A stretch of DNA of 64,000 bases from a virus. The stretch lies in the IMG/VR virus record IMGVR_UViG_3300031552_000002, positions 1-64,000 of that record; one strand, 5' to 3'. This document shows positions 1-7,342 of this stretch, in pieces; within the stretch, counting starts at the first letter, position 1; each line of letters begins with the position of its first letter. The notes below the pieces were generated by a model. That model was not told where the DNA came from. It worked only from the letters and a program-made list of their open reading frames with translations, and searched no databases. Position numbers and translations under genes: made by a program.

Positions 1-37
1 CACTGCCTGGCACCACGGTCGTCTGGCCTGTTCGTAT

Positions 38-298
38 TCAGCGCTTCCGGTGCTCATGCTCATAGGATGCGACGAGCAAGCCTATGAGCACCGAATAGAA
101 GAACACTGAGAACCCCATGATGAGAATCCACCTGGCCATTCCCAGGGACCAAGAGATCTCGGCGAGGAAAGCGAGCCCCGGAACCCCGATAGCAACTGCT
201 GCCGTCGGGGGTGATGCGAGGGGGAACCCGCACCATTTGCAGGTGAGAAAGGAGCTGATGGCTCCAGCGAGAACTAGCGCCAAGAATGTTGTCAGCAC
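38..298 (-). CDS. small membrane protein, unknown
   Basis: An 86-residue protein with about three hydrophobic segments (roughly residues 2-20, 28-45 and 55-75) and a short basic His-rich tail. I chose the GTG start because a strong GGAAGGA ribosome site lies just upstream and the GTG overlaps the TGA of the preceding gene. It is the last gene of the leftward operon that begins near 3375. A two-or-three-helix protein could be holin-like or a superinfection-exclusion protein, but nothing in the sequence separates these, so no function is assigned. Confidence 0.6.
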   Translation of the reverse strand: MLTTFLALVLAGAISSFLTCKWCGFPLASPPTAAVAIGVPGLAFLAEISWSLGMARWILIMGFSVFFYSVLIGLLVASYEHEHRKR

Positions 299-780
299 GT
301 GTTTCCTTCCTTGGTGATCCAGCCGGCGAGGGCGGCGAGGTCCTCGGCCTGGTGCTTGTCCCAGAGGGACGGGAGTCCCTGGGTTGAGAGGCGGCCCTGG
401 GGGGCTGGGGCCCATCCGAGGGCGGCCCAGCGGTTCCACGTGTTCCGCTGGGCCGATGGCCAACGTTCGCTGATCTGCTGCCAGGTGATGAGGCCGAGGC
501 TCTCTGCCTCGTGGGGGAGGATCAGGGGCAGGTCGCTGTCTTGCTGCTGGATGCCCCAGGGTGGGGTGCTGAGGCTCCTGCCCCAGTTCGGGCGTGGTTC
601 TCTGGGGCGGCGGCGGGCTGCGGCCAGGGCCTTAAGGTCGCTGGTGGTGTAGGTCCACCTGTTGTCGGCGGTTTTTTCCCCGATGACCAGTCCTCGGCGG
701 CGGGCCTCGTAGGCTGCCTTGACGAAGGTGGCGTAGGCGAGCCCTGCGCGGACGGCGGCCTCGCGGCCGGTGAGGGTCAT
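292..780 (-). CDS. putative DNA-binding protein with two HTH-like segments
   Basis: A 162-residue protein. Residues about 5-50 look like a helix-turn-helix followed by a basic segment, and residues about 95-130 look like a second MerR/excisionase-type helix-turn-helix ending in an Asp/Glu-Leu-Ala helix. The ATG overlaps the stop of the upstream gene (ATGA), which implies translational coupling in one operon. The two-module plan resembles the protein at 8398-8838. The target is unknown. Confidence 0.6.
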   Translation of the reverse strand: MTLTGREAAVRAGLAYATFVKAAYEARRRGLVIGEKTADNRWTYTTSDLKALAAARRRPREPRPNWGRSLSTPPWGIQQQDSDLPLILPHEAESLGLITWQQISERWPSAQRNTWNRWAALGWAPAPQGRLSTQGLPSLWDKHQAEDLAALAGWITKEGNTC

Positions 781-1616
781 AGGGTGCGCCCGTTCTCGGT
801 CCAGTGCTCGTCCTCGGCGCGTAGGGCGCTGACCAGGTCGGGGAGCGCGTCGGCGATTGGCCCGAGGACGCGCCAGTCGAGTCGAGGGACGGCCTCGGCG
901 ATGGCTGCCGCGTACTCGGCCGCGATCTCACGAGACAGAAACCCCAAGCGGAGGGCCCGTCCAGAGCCGGTGATAACCGCGTAGGTAGGGACGGAAAGCG
1001 TCGGGTCACAGATGCGGATGTACAGCCCCCTGGCCGTGGTGGGCCAGGCGAGGACCCAGTAGTAATGGTGTTCCTCTGGGTTCGAGTCTCTGGTGAGAAC
1101 CCTGACCGGGGTCAGGCCCCGGTCGTCCTGGCCGAGTTCGACTGCGCAGGCGATACGCACCGCACCGGTGATGATCACGTCGCTGTGGTCTCGGCTGGCC
1201 TGCTCTGGGGTGGTGGGGGTCCCGGAGTTCGTGAGGGCCTCGGCGAGCGCCAGAGCGATCGCCTCCTCGAACCCTGCCGTGTCGAGGATGTCGCCGGGCC
1301 CCTGTGTCTCGGGGTGGAGCCCCGTTGTGGGGGGAGCGGCGAGGTGCGCGGCGAGCGCTGTCTGAGCCGACCGGAGTTCTCTCCGGCGCTGGTCGGTGAT
1401 CAGCCACACTGGCGGGGAATGGGCGTCGTCATAGAAGACAACGGCTTCTTCGACGGCGTGTTTCCCTCCGGGAAGAGCGTCGGCGAGGTGGGAGGCGAGG
1501 TCCTTGGCGTCCCAGGCGTACCGTTTCCACGTGGTACGGCCGTCGGCGTCGGTCTCCTCGGTCCAGTGGTGGCGTGGCCCGTAGGGGTGCCTAGACCTGT
1601 AGGGGTTTCTGGTCAT
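777..1616 (-). CDS. hypothetical protein
   Basis: A 279-residue soluble protein of unknown function. The N-terminus is rich in Tyr, His and Arg; the middle has a mixed alpha/beta pattern (VWLITDQRRREL, then a strand-rich stretch around HYYWVLAW). No catalytic motif was recognised. It lies inside the overlapping operon 38-3375 and its end overlaps the next start. The 18 nt between it and the upstream gene hold a GAGAGGACACACC ribosome site of the kind seen before many accessory genes here. Confidence 0.6.
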   Translation of the reverse strand: MTRNPYRSRHPYGPRHHWTEETDADGRTTWKRYAWDAKDLASHLADALPGGKHAVEEAVVFYDDAHSPPVWLITDQRRRELRSAQTALAAHLAAPPTTGLHPETQGPGDILDTAGFEEAIALALAEALTNSGTPTTPEQASRDHSDVIITGAVRIACAVELGQDDRGLTPVRVLTRDSNPEEHHYYWVLAWPTTARGLYIRICDPTLSVPTYAVITGSGRALRLGFLSREIAAEYAAAIAEAVPRLDWRVLGPIADALPDLVSALRAEDEHWTENGRTL

Positions 1617-1634
1617 GGTGTGTCCTCTCGGCTT

Positions 1635-2117
1635 TCAGGGGCAGGACAGTGCTGAGTAGTCCGGGAAGATCCGGGCAGCGACAACGTCTGTGCTGCCGAT
1701 GCGCTGCGAGACCACGATCTTGTTTCCGGCGTGCTCTGCGGCGAATCCCGTGGATGCTAGTTCGACCAGCATGTTTCTGGTCGTCTCAGATGTTTTCTGG
1801 CTGTACCTGGTGACGATGTTGAGGTGTCCTTCCACGGTGAGGGAAACCGTTCTCACGGTGAGAACCTTTTCGATCGCTGCCGTGACCTCACGGACGAGGG
1901 CCGTTACGACGAGCGGTGCCCGGTGGACGATGGGACACGGACCGCGGTGTGCTGGCCCGCCGTTCAGGAAGTAGATGCCGGGGCGCCTTCTCAGGTAGTA
2001 GGTGCCAGGACGCAGCAGGTAGTACGTCGTCCTGGTCTCTTGCCGCGCAGTCCAGGGGCCGGGCAGGGCGGCCTCGGCGGCCTCAGCCCACGACGAGTAG
2101 ACGTCGGAGCGGTTCAC
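1635..2117 (-). CDS. hypothetical protein
   Basis: A 160-residue protein of unknown function. I chose GTG at 2117 because it overlaps the upstream TGA (GTGA); the longer reading upstream would run across the previous gene. A Tyr/Arg-rich strand pattern at about residues 25-45 precedes an alpha/beta segment with a repeated VxV pattern. The gene order and overlaps tie it to the two genes upstream, which share its general size and composition. Confidence 0.6.
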   Translation of the reverse strand: MNRSDVYSSWAEAAEAALPGPWTARQETRTTYYLLRPGTYYLRRRPGIYFLNGGPAHRGPCPIVHRAPLVVTALVREVTAAIEKVLTVRTVSLTVEGHLNIVTRYSQKTSETTRNMLVELASTGFAAEHAGNKIVVSQRIGSTDVVAARIFPDYSALSCP

Positions 2118-2620
2118 CGGCGGCCGTCCGGCCCGTCGTCCGGCCCGTAGGTGAACGGCGGATGCACGTGGCAGGCGACCGGTAGGCCGCAGCGCGGGCA
2201 TGAAGGGTCAGTGGCCTTACTCGTACAGGAGCACGGCCAGGACGAGAGCACCAGAAGCGACACCTCCCGGTACTCGGCCCGTATCGCGGACAGGGTCTCT
2301 GCCGTCACCGTGAACCCGGCATCAGCGAGCGCGCCGGTCACCTTCCCGCCGGAGTCAGGGTCGGAGGGCCAGACCCCGACCTCGACCTCGACTGTCAGCC
2401 GGCCTCCCTCGCCGGTGTAGAGGTCGAGGCTGAGGACGGCGAGTTCCTCTTTCGAGGCCAGGTGGGTGAGCACTGTGGTCAGGTCGTCGGCGTGTGCTGG
2501 TGGAACCAGGCAGTTTCTGATTGATTCCAGGTGGTAGCCGTTGTCACCGGCCCGCTTCCAGATTGACCAGTAGTTTCGGACTCCTGCTGTTTCGATGGCG
2601 GCTGCCAGTGTTTGCATCAC
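2114..2620 (-). CDS. hypothetical protein with C-terminal zinc-ribbon-like cysteines
   Basis: A 168-residue protein. The last third holds paired cysteines (CSC near residue 130, then CPRC, then a single Cys followed by His), suggesting a small metal site. The middle contains the segment DPDSGGKVTGALADAGFTV, and a very similar segment (DPDSGGRTTAALADAGLT) occurs in the next gene upstream, so the two are probably diverged paralogues. The start is GTG at 2620, overlapping the upstream stop; ATG at 2617 is an alternative. Confidence 0.6.
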   Translation of the reverse strand: MMQTLAAAIETAGVRNYWSIWKRAGDNGYHLESIRNCLVPPAHADDLTTVLTHLASKEELAVLSLDLYTGEGGRLTVEVEVGVWPSDPDSGGKVTGALADAGFTVTAETLSAIRAEYREVSLLVLSSWPCSCTSKATDPSCPRCGLPVACHVHPPFTYGPDDGPDGRR

Positions 2621-3375
2621 GCCTCCTCCCTCGTGATTTCTCCGGTCGTGTCGAGCTTGAAGTAGCGGGTCTTCGGGTCGTCCGGGTACTTCAGGGCGAA
2701 GGCGATTTTCCCGCGCGGGCGGGCGGCCGGTTCTCCGACGAGCGTCGCGCCGAGTGCTTCAGCGATAACGAAGAACAGGCGGCCTTCGACATTGGCACCT
2801 GCGGCCCGGGAGAGGTCGTCGAGGGTGACCGGCGCTACCGGAGCGCTGACGTGCCTGTCGGTACGCAGGAAGTCGGCGAACCTGAACTTCCCACCCAGGG
2901 CGCGGCTTAAGACCCGGGACAGAAGGACCGGCCCCGGACCTTCCATGACCCTGCTGGGAGTGGCGGTGAGGATCGCGTACCCGGGTGGTGTAGGGATGTT
3001 TATAGCCCAGGGGGCGTGTTCCTGGGGCGGCTCAGGGGTCAACCCGGCGTCGGCGAGCGCGGCGGTTGTTCTCCCGCCGGAGTCGGGGTCTGTTCCGGGT
3101 ACCTCGCAGGCGAACCGCACGTTTACCGGGCTCATCCCGACCGAGGTTACGGCTGCGATCTTGAAGCCGATCCGGCCGAGGGCCAGCTCGATGACTTCGA
3201 TGGTTTCGAGGGTCTGAGCTGGTATCCCAGCGGTTCCGTTGTGCTGGGGGATGGCTTCTGCGCTCTGGTAGTGAGAGCGCCCACCGACGGTGCCGGGGAG
3301 ACGGGTGATGGCCCATCCCCCGATGGCTGGGGCGACGTCCCGTGCCGCTGCGCTGATGCTGGGGTAGGTGTCCAA
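2617..3375 (-). CDS. hypothetical protein, first gene of the left operon
   Basis: A 252-residue protein of unknown function and the promoter-proximal gene of the operon. The reading frame is open to 3459, but the first GTG there sits right against the -10 box. I therefore prefer TTG at 3375, which has a GAGGGG ribosome site. It shares the segment DPDSGGRTTAALADAGLT with its downstream neighbour. A conserved promoter at 3460-3488 and a 13-bp leader hairpin at 3400-3440 lie upstream, so expression may be controlled in the leader as well as at the promoter. Confidence 0.6.
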   Translation of the reverse strand: MDTYPSISAAARDVAPAIGGWAITRLPGTVGGRSHYQSAEAIPQHNGTAGIPAQTLETIEVIELALGRIGFKIAAVTSVGMSPVNVRFACEVPGTDPDSGGRTTAALADAGLTPEPPQEHAPWAINIPTPPGYAILTATPSRVMEGPGPVLLSRVLSRALGGKFRFADFLRTDRHVSAPVAPVTLDDLSRAAGANVEGRLFFVIAEALGATLVGEPAARPRGKIAFALKYPDDPKTRYFKLDTTGEITREEA

Positions 3376-3399
3376 GGCGTTCCCCTCGTGGAGTTGGGG

Positions 3400-3440
3400 C
3401 CGGCGCCCGCCCTGGTCAGTGGTCACGGGGCGGGCGCCGG
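3400..3440 (-). promoter_or_regulatory. leader hairpin between promoter and start
   Basis: A perfect 13-bp inverted repeat (CCGGCGCCCGCCC with GGGCGGGCGCCGG) separated by 15 nt. It lies between the promoter at 3460 and the chosen TTG start at 3375. No T-run follows on the minus strand. It could be an attenuator, a protein-binding RNA hairpin or an mRNA-stabilising stem. Confidence 0.6.
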
Positions 3441-3459
3441 TGGCTTGTGGTGTACCCAC

Positions 3460-3488
3460 ATAGTGTCACGTCCTGTAGGCCGTGTCAA
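3460..3488 (-). promoter_or_regulatory. promoter of the shared family (TTGACA-17-CACTAT)
   Basis: On the minus strand TTGACA is followed after 17 nt by CACTAT, with TG before the -10 (extended -10). It drives the operon 3375 to 38. The downstream half of the usual TGACA...TGTCA dyad is degenerate here. Confidence 0.75.
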
Positions 3489-4480
3489 TCGTTTCCCGAG
3501 GAGCCCTCACCGACTGAGACCCCCTGGGCCCGCCCCCACCGGACTATGACGTCTCCCAGCCGGTAGATCGGCTGACCGGCGGCGTTGTACCCCGCTGGGC
3601 GCAGCCCACCGCCGGACCTCGCATCACGAGACACCCACCCGCGGATCATCGCCGGAGTCACCGACCTCAACCCCGTCGTCATCGCCGCCGCTATCTGCCG
3701 CGCCGTCAGCATCCGGTCCTCAGCCTCCCTCAGCCGGGCGTCCCTCGCCGTCACGACGTCCACCGTCGTCCGGCATCCCCGACACTCCACCACCACGGCC
3801 CCACGCTGGGCCGTCAACGCACGTCCGCAGGACGGGCACGGTCCGACAGTGGATTCCGGCTGCTCCACGTCCACGACACGGACCGCGACACCAACCGCCC
3901 TGAGAACCTCACGGTGAGCCTCCCCGGCCCACGGACGCTGACGCACCAGCTGCACCCGGGCAGCGAGCCACCGCGCCGGATCACGACCCGGGTCCGTCCC
4001 GGTATCCGAGGCCAGAGCCCTCGACCAATGGCGGACAGCAAGCGCGAGACCGGTCCGGGCGTCGAGGGCCGCCGTATCCAGGGGCGAAGACTGTTCCGAG
4101 GCCGTGAGCTCGGCGTGAAGGACAATCTCCCGGACGTAGGGGTAACCGAGGGCCTCAGCGGTGGCAGCCACGGCTTCAGGGTCCCACCACCCGCCGGGGC
4201 CAGGGGTAAACCCCAGGCCGGAGGCTGTCTCGGTGAAGTCTTCGATACCGGTCGAGGTCAGAGTCGTTACCTCAGCGGTGCCGAGACGTAGGGGCGCTTG
4301 GGGCAGGACGGGGCCGGGATTCTTCCTGGTGGCCTGCCGAGCAAGGTTCGTCTCCAGGTCTCGCAGGAGCCCAGCAGCAGAGTCGAGGGCAACGGCGAGG
4401 TTCCTGGAACAGGGACGGCAGATAGTTCCGCCGGGGTCTGCTGCTCCGCAGGCTTCACAGGACCGGTCACTATTCGTCAC
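3485..4480 (-). CDS. zinc-finger and HTH protein, unknown
   Basis: A 331-residue protein. The N-terminus has a CxxC...CxxC zinc knuckle (CEACGAADPGGTICRPC), the middle is alpha-helical, and a second zinc ribbon (CPSCG...CRGC) sits near residue 245. The C-terminus carries a MerR/excisionase-like module (LTARQIAAAM...RGWVSRDAR...YRLGDVIVRW). I chose GTG at 4480 because longer readings enter the divergent gene at 4632. TAAGAT lies 14 nt upstream, so a leaderless transcript is possible. It is likely a DNA-binding regulator; its target is unknown. Confidence 0.6.
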   Translation of the reverse strand: MTNSDRSCEACGAADPGGTICRPCSRNLAVALDSAAGLLRDLETNLARQATRKNPGPVLPQAPLRLGTAEVTTLTSTGIEDFTETASGLGFTPGPGGWWDPEAVAATAEALGYPYVREIVLHAELTASEQSSPLDTAALDARTGLALAVRHWSRALASDTGTDPGRDPARWLAARVQLVRQRPWAGEAHREVLRAVGVAVRVVDVEQPESTVGPCPSCGRALTAQRGAVVVECRGCRTTVDVVTARDARLREAEDRMLTARQIAAAMTTGLRSVTPAMIRGWVSRDARSGGGLRPAGYNAAGQPIYRLGDVIVRWGRAQGVSVGEGSSGND

Positions 4481-4631
4481 AGAAAGTAATCTTAAGTGTC
4501 TGCTGGTGACCGTGAGGGCACGAACCGTCCGGTGTCGAGCACCAACCCGCAGAGCCCGGAACAGTCCAGGGCAGGACCGCCAACAGCCCAACAGGACGCG
4601 CCAAGACAACGCAGCTCGGTACGGTACTGGG

Positions 4632-4916
4632 GTGGGAACCGCAGAACGGCAGCTACGCTCCGACCAGATCAAGGCCGGTCTCGCCCGGAGACGAGCAGCA
4701 GGAGCCATCCTCGGAAGGCCAAGGGCCATCTCCGATACGGCCCTGGACCTGATCCTGGGACAGACCGCGGCCGGGGTCTCACCCTGGAGAATCGCCCGGA
4801 CACTGAACGAAACCGGAGTCCCCACCATCCGGGGCGGGGCTGCCTGGTCGCCGTCCACGATCCGGGGTGTTCTCTGCTCCAGCTACGTCCGGCGTCTCAC
4901 CCAGAGACAGCGCTAG
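4632..4916 (+). CDS. serine-recombinase C-terminal-like HTH protein
   Basis: A 94-residue protein resembling the linker and HTH region of resolvase/invertase recombinases: a basic helix (RSDQIKAGLARRR), a GRP turn, then an HTH ending in GVPTIRGGAAWSPSTIRGVL. That ending is the signature found downstream of the catalytic domain in serine recombinases. The catalytic N-terminal domain is absent, so it cannot recombine DNA by itself. It may be a stand-alone DNA-binding protein or a remnant. Start GTG. It ends against a bidirectional terminator. Confidence 0.6.
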   Translation: MGTAERQLRSDQIKAGLARRRAAGAILGRPRAISDTALDLILGQTAAGVSPWRIARTLNETGVPTIRGGAAWSPSTIRGVLCSSYVRRLTQRQR

Positions 4917-4923
4917 GGACGCC

Positions 4924-4959
4924 TGCGGGCCCCGCCGCATCGCCGAACCGGGGCCCGCA
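4924..4959. terminator. bidirectional terminator hairpin
   Basis: An 11-bp perfect GC-rich inverted repeat (TGCGGGCCCCG / CGGGGCCCGCA) between the convergent genes ending at 4916 and 4977. Confidence 0.65.
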
Positions 4960-4976
4960 CCAGTAATCATCCCACG

Positions 4977-5291
4977 TCAGGGGTCCTGCCGCGGGGCTCT
5001 TCGCAGCCCCAGCAGCCGCTCCCGGGCCTCGATGATTTCCTTCGCGAGTTTCGTAGCGGCAGGGTCCTCTCCGGACGTTGCTCGCTGCCACAGGCCGACG
5101 AGGAGCCTGTCCAGGCGATCGGCGTCGAGGTCCCGCTCATCCTCGACCCGGACCATGCCACCACTGGCCGAGCGGACGTCGTCACGGACGGCGTCCGCGT
5201 CCTCGTAGCCCAAGACCTGTGCGATCTGCCGGAGAGACACTCCGGCGCGGCGCATCGACAGGGCGCGGTCCGCGCGGTCGCCCTCGGTCAT
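4977..5291 (-). CDS. HTH protein, possibly small-terminase-like
   Basis: A 104-residue protein with an N-terminal helix-turn-helix (about residues 9-40, with the core MRRAGVSLRQIAQVLGYED) and a charged helical C-terminus. The ATG overlaps the stop of the glycosyltransferase gene (ATGA), placing it third in the ParB, glycosyltransferase, HTH operon. Small HTH proteins in this position of actinophages are often small terminase subunits or DNA-binding adaptors. No large terminase is visible nearby, so the call stays general. Confidence 0.55.
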   Translation of the reverse strand: MTEGDRADRALSMRRAGVSLRQIAQVLGYEDADAVRDDVRSASGGMVRVEDERDLDADRLDRLLVGLWQRATSGEDPAATKLAKEIIEARERLLGLRRAPRQDP

Positions 5292-6151
5292 CGCGGTTTC
5301 CGATAGACCCCGGAAACGATCTTCGGGACGGTTCTTCCCCAATCAATGTGGTGGTGGTACCGCTGATATTTAGACGGCATGATGGAGACATGCACGCTCG
5401 AAGGGTGCATCATGACGGTGTAGAAACTTTTAACGTACGTTCCGGATCCCTCGTAGATGCCAGTCATCCCACCGGAACCCTCCTGTGTGTCTGTTTGGTC
5501 GAGCTGTAGTCTAAGGATCGTCAAGAATATTCGCCCGCGTGATCCTTCAGTGACGTAAGTGTTGACGTCCTCATTGATTCTGCCCACGAAGGTGATGTCA
5601 GCTGTTGAGGGGATGAACAACGAGTTCATTGCCTTGCGTTTTACCTCTTTGGGGAATCCTCCCCTGATACCACCCAGCGCGTCTCCGCCCTGACAGAACG
5701 CAATAACACTGGATGGTGGAAGCGTGTCAAGAAAATCTAGCATCGCCTTAAAAACACCGTCCAGCGACCTTATTACGATACCCCTCAACACGCCACCATC
5801 ATCGACATAGCGGTAGGTGAAAGTGGTGTAGTCATCGTCGAGTTGCAGGTGATAATCCAGGCCGAGATCACGGGCCGCACGGACAGCAGCGTTACGGGCG
5901 AAAACCACTGCCCTACGGTCACCCGTATTGTCGGCAAGATCGAATGTTTGAGCTATTTTTTCCTTGTCGAATACCAGTACGTTCTCGGCCCCAAACTTTT
6001 CCCGATAGGCATCGTCGTCAGGATCCTCGTTGTCAATCAGGATATAAGTGCGGCCAGTGTACCCACAGTTTTTTAGGGCGCGATGCGTTGACATGGTGTG
6101 GGCGCGGCCATGAGAAAGAATGAAGACCGCGAACTTACTGTGATCACCCAC
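5288..6151 (-). CDS. TET-associated-type (GREB1-like) DNA glycosyltransferase
   Basis: A 287-residue protein with the pattern of the TET-associated glycosyltransferase (TAGT) family: an N-terminal strand and loop FAVFILSHGRAHTM, a nucleotide-fold region with IDNEDPDDDAYREKFG, and HLQLDDDYTTF with Asp105-107 as the likely metal/sugar-nucleotide site. The family is known to glycosylate hydroxymethylated cytosine in phage DNA made by TET-type oxygenases; no TET gene is in this window. GTG at 6151 overlaps the ParB gene end. Base composition is less GC-rich than its neighbours, suggesting separate acquisition. Confidence 0.75.
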   Translation of the reverse strand: MGDHSKFAVFILSHGRAHTMSTHRALKNCGYTGRTYILIDNEDPDDDAYREKFGAENVLVFDKEKIAQTFDLADNTGDRRAVVFARNAAVRAARDLGLDYHLQLDDDYTTFTYRYVDDGGVLRGIVIRSLDGVFKAMLDFLDTLPPSSVIAFCQGGDALGGIRGGFPKEVKRKAMNSLFIPSTADITFVGRINEDVNTYVTEGSRGRIFLTILRLQLDQTDTQEGSGGMTGIYEGSGTYVKSFYTVMMHPSSVHVSIMPSKYQRYHHHIDWGRTVPKIVSGVYRKPR

Positions 6152-7010
6152 CGTCCGCCTCCGAGTCCGACTCTGGGCCGTGGTCCCCATTCCTTAGGTC
6201 GAGTAGCCGCTGCGTCAGCTTCAGATACCCATTTCTTATGGCGTCATCATCATCTACGATCACGAGGGCTGACTCCTCCATGAGTCGCTGCACCTCCGAC
6301 GTCGCGTGAGCGTAGAATTCGGCAGCTTTCCCGTAGTCGAAGACGGTGTGCCGCGCTGCTGCTGCCAGCAGATACTCACGGACGTCATCATCTAGGTCCG
6401 CGGCCCGGATCTCTTCCCGGAGCGCGTCAGCTTTAGCCTCCTCGCGTAGCTCCGATACGGCCGGTTTGGCCCCAGTAATTTCGTATTGGGGAACATTCAC
6501 GGCAGTCGTGTAGGGGTTCCCCTCCTCCCCCGGGAGGAGATAACCGGGGCCAGAATCCACGTCATCGAGTCCCAGGAGGAGCTCGGCGGCGTCATCAGCG
6601 TCCCAGCCAGCGAGCGCGAGAAGGTCTGCTTCCCGCAGATCATCCAGAACGTCAGCGAGAGCGTGAGTGTCCCATCCTCCGAGTTCGGTGATCCGATTCG
6701 AACCGATGAGGTACGCCTCAGCATCAGCGTCTGATCTTGACGACCAGCCGGTGATGACTGGGATCAGCCACCCACCGGAGTCGTCCACGATCACGCCGTC
6801 CGGCGGGTGGTCCCCGGCGTCGCGCATCGCTACCAGCTGCGCATACCGTCCGTGCCCTGCCACGAGTCTTCCGGTGCGCCCGTCCAGGAGCGGGAGCTCG
6901 GCGAGCCCGTGATGCGAGATGGACCGCTGGATTTCCTCACCAGCATGAGCCTTGGGGTTCCGCTCGGCACCCCTGATCTGGTCCATCGGCAGATGTTCGA
7001 CTTGCCGCAT
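6144..7010 (-). CDS. ParB-like nuclease-domain protein
   Basis: A 288-residue protein. The N-terminal ParB/Srx fold is visible as HLPMDQIRGAERNPKAH, followed by IQRSISHHGL and a GHGRYAQL motif. The C-terminus is helical and acidic. Stand-alone ParB-domain proteins next to base-modification enzymes are thought to act as DNA-binding or nuclease partners, as described for TET/TAGT phage systems; that link is inferred here from gene order. I chose the ATG at 7010 because it has a strong GGGAGGCG ribosome site. Confidence 0.75.
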   Translation of the reverse strand: MRQVEHLPMDQIRGAERNPKAHAGEEIQRSISHHGLAELPLLDGRTGRLVAGHGRYAQLVAMRDAGDHPPDGVIVDDSGGWLIPVITGWSSRSDADAEAYLIGSNRITELGGWDTHALADVLDDLREADLLALAGWDADDAAELLLGLDDVDSGPGYLLPGEEGNPYTTAVNVPQYEITGAKPAVSELREEAKADALREEIRAADLDDDVREYLLAAAARHTVFDYGKAAEFYAHATSEVQRLMEESALVIVDDDDAIRNGYLKLTQRLLDLRNGDHGPESDSEADGG

Positions 7011-7047
7011 TGAACGCCTCCCCAGGCTAGGACTACCTGGCACGGTA

Positions 7048-7080
7048 GCGGCCGGTCACCGACTGTCAGTAACCGGCCGC
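7048..7080. promoter_or_regulatory. inverted repeat upstream of parB-like gene
   Basis: A perfect 9-bp inverted repeat (GCGGCCGGT / ACCGGCCGC) with a 15-nt loop that contains CTGTCAG. It lies between the stop at 7097 and the ParB-like start at 7010. It may be a terminator for the upstream gene, a leader hairpin or an operator. Confidence 0.45.
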
Positions 7081-7096
7081 CTACGCTGACGCCGTC

Positions 7097-7333
7097 CTAG
7101 CCCCGTCGCCCGGAGGAGGCCCTGAGAGTGATCCACCGGCGTTCCGCCGGGGCGTGCCCTCCACCAGAGTCCACGCAGAGAAGCGACAGGCCATAGCCCC
7201 CGCCCGGGCTTCCAACGCCCAAAGTGATCTTCCAGGTGGCGCCGTCGATGACGACCTCGCCGGTGTCGGACAGGGCTAGGGCCGCTGCCTCGGCGACGCT
7301 GGCAGCGAATCGCAGACCGGCTGGGGATGTCAC
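7097..7333 (-). CDS. small hypothetical protein
   Basis: A 78-residue protein of unknown function, with an alanine-rich helix (about residues 8-22) followed by beta-strand-like segments. Start GTG with GGATGAGG nearby. It follows the exonuclease gene by 9 nt and is probably co-transcribed with it. Confidence 0.5.
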   Translation of the reverse strand: MTSPAGLRFAASVAEAAALALSDTGEVVIDGATWKITLGVGSPGGGYGLSLLCVDSGGGHAPAERRWITLRASSGRRG

Positions 7334-7342
7334 GGATCTACC

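Noticed and set aside
4161-4631. Long upstream extension of the resolvase-tail ORF
   Set aside because: That part is antisense to the zinc-finger gene at 3485-4480 and has low-complexity Arg/Pro content; GTG 4632 begins the recognisable protein.
6486-6734. Plus-strand ORF inside the ParB-like gene
   Set aside because: It is antisense to a well-supported ParB-domain frame and has no ribosome site or known family.
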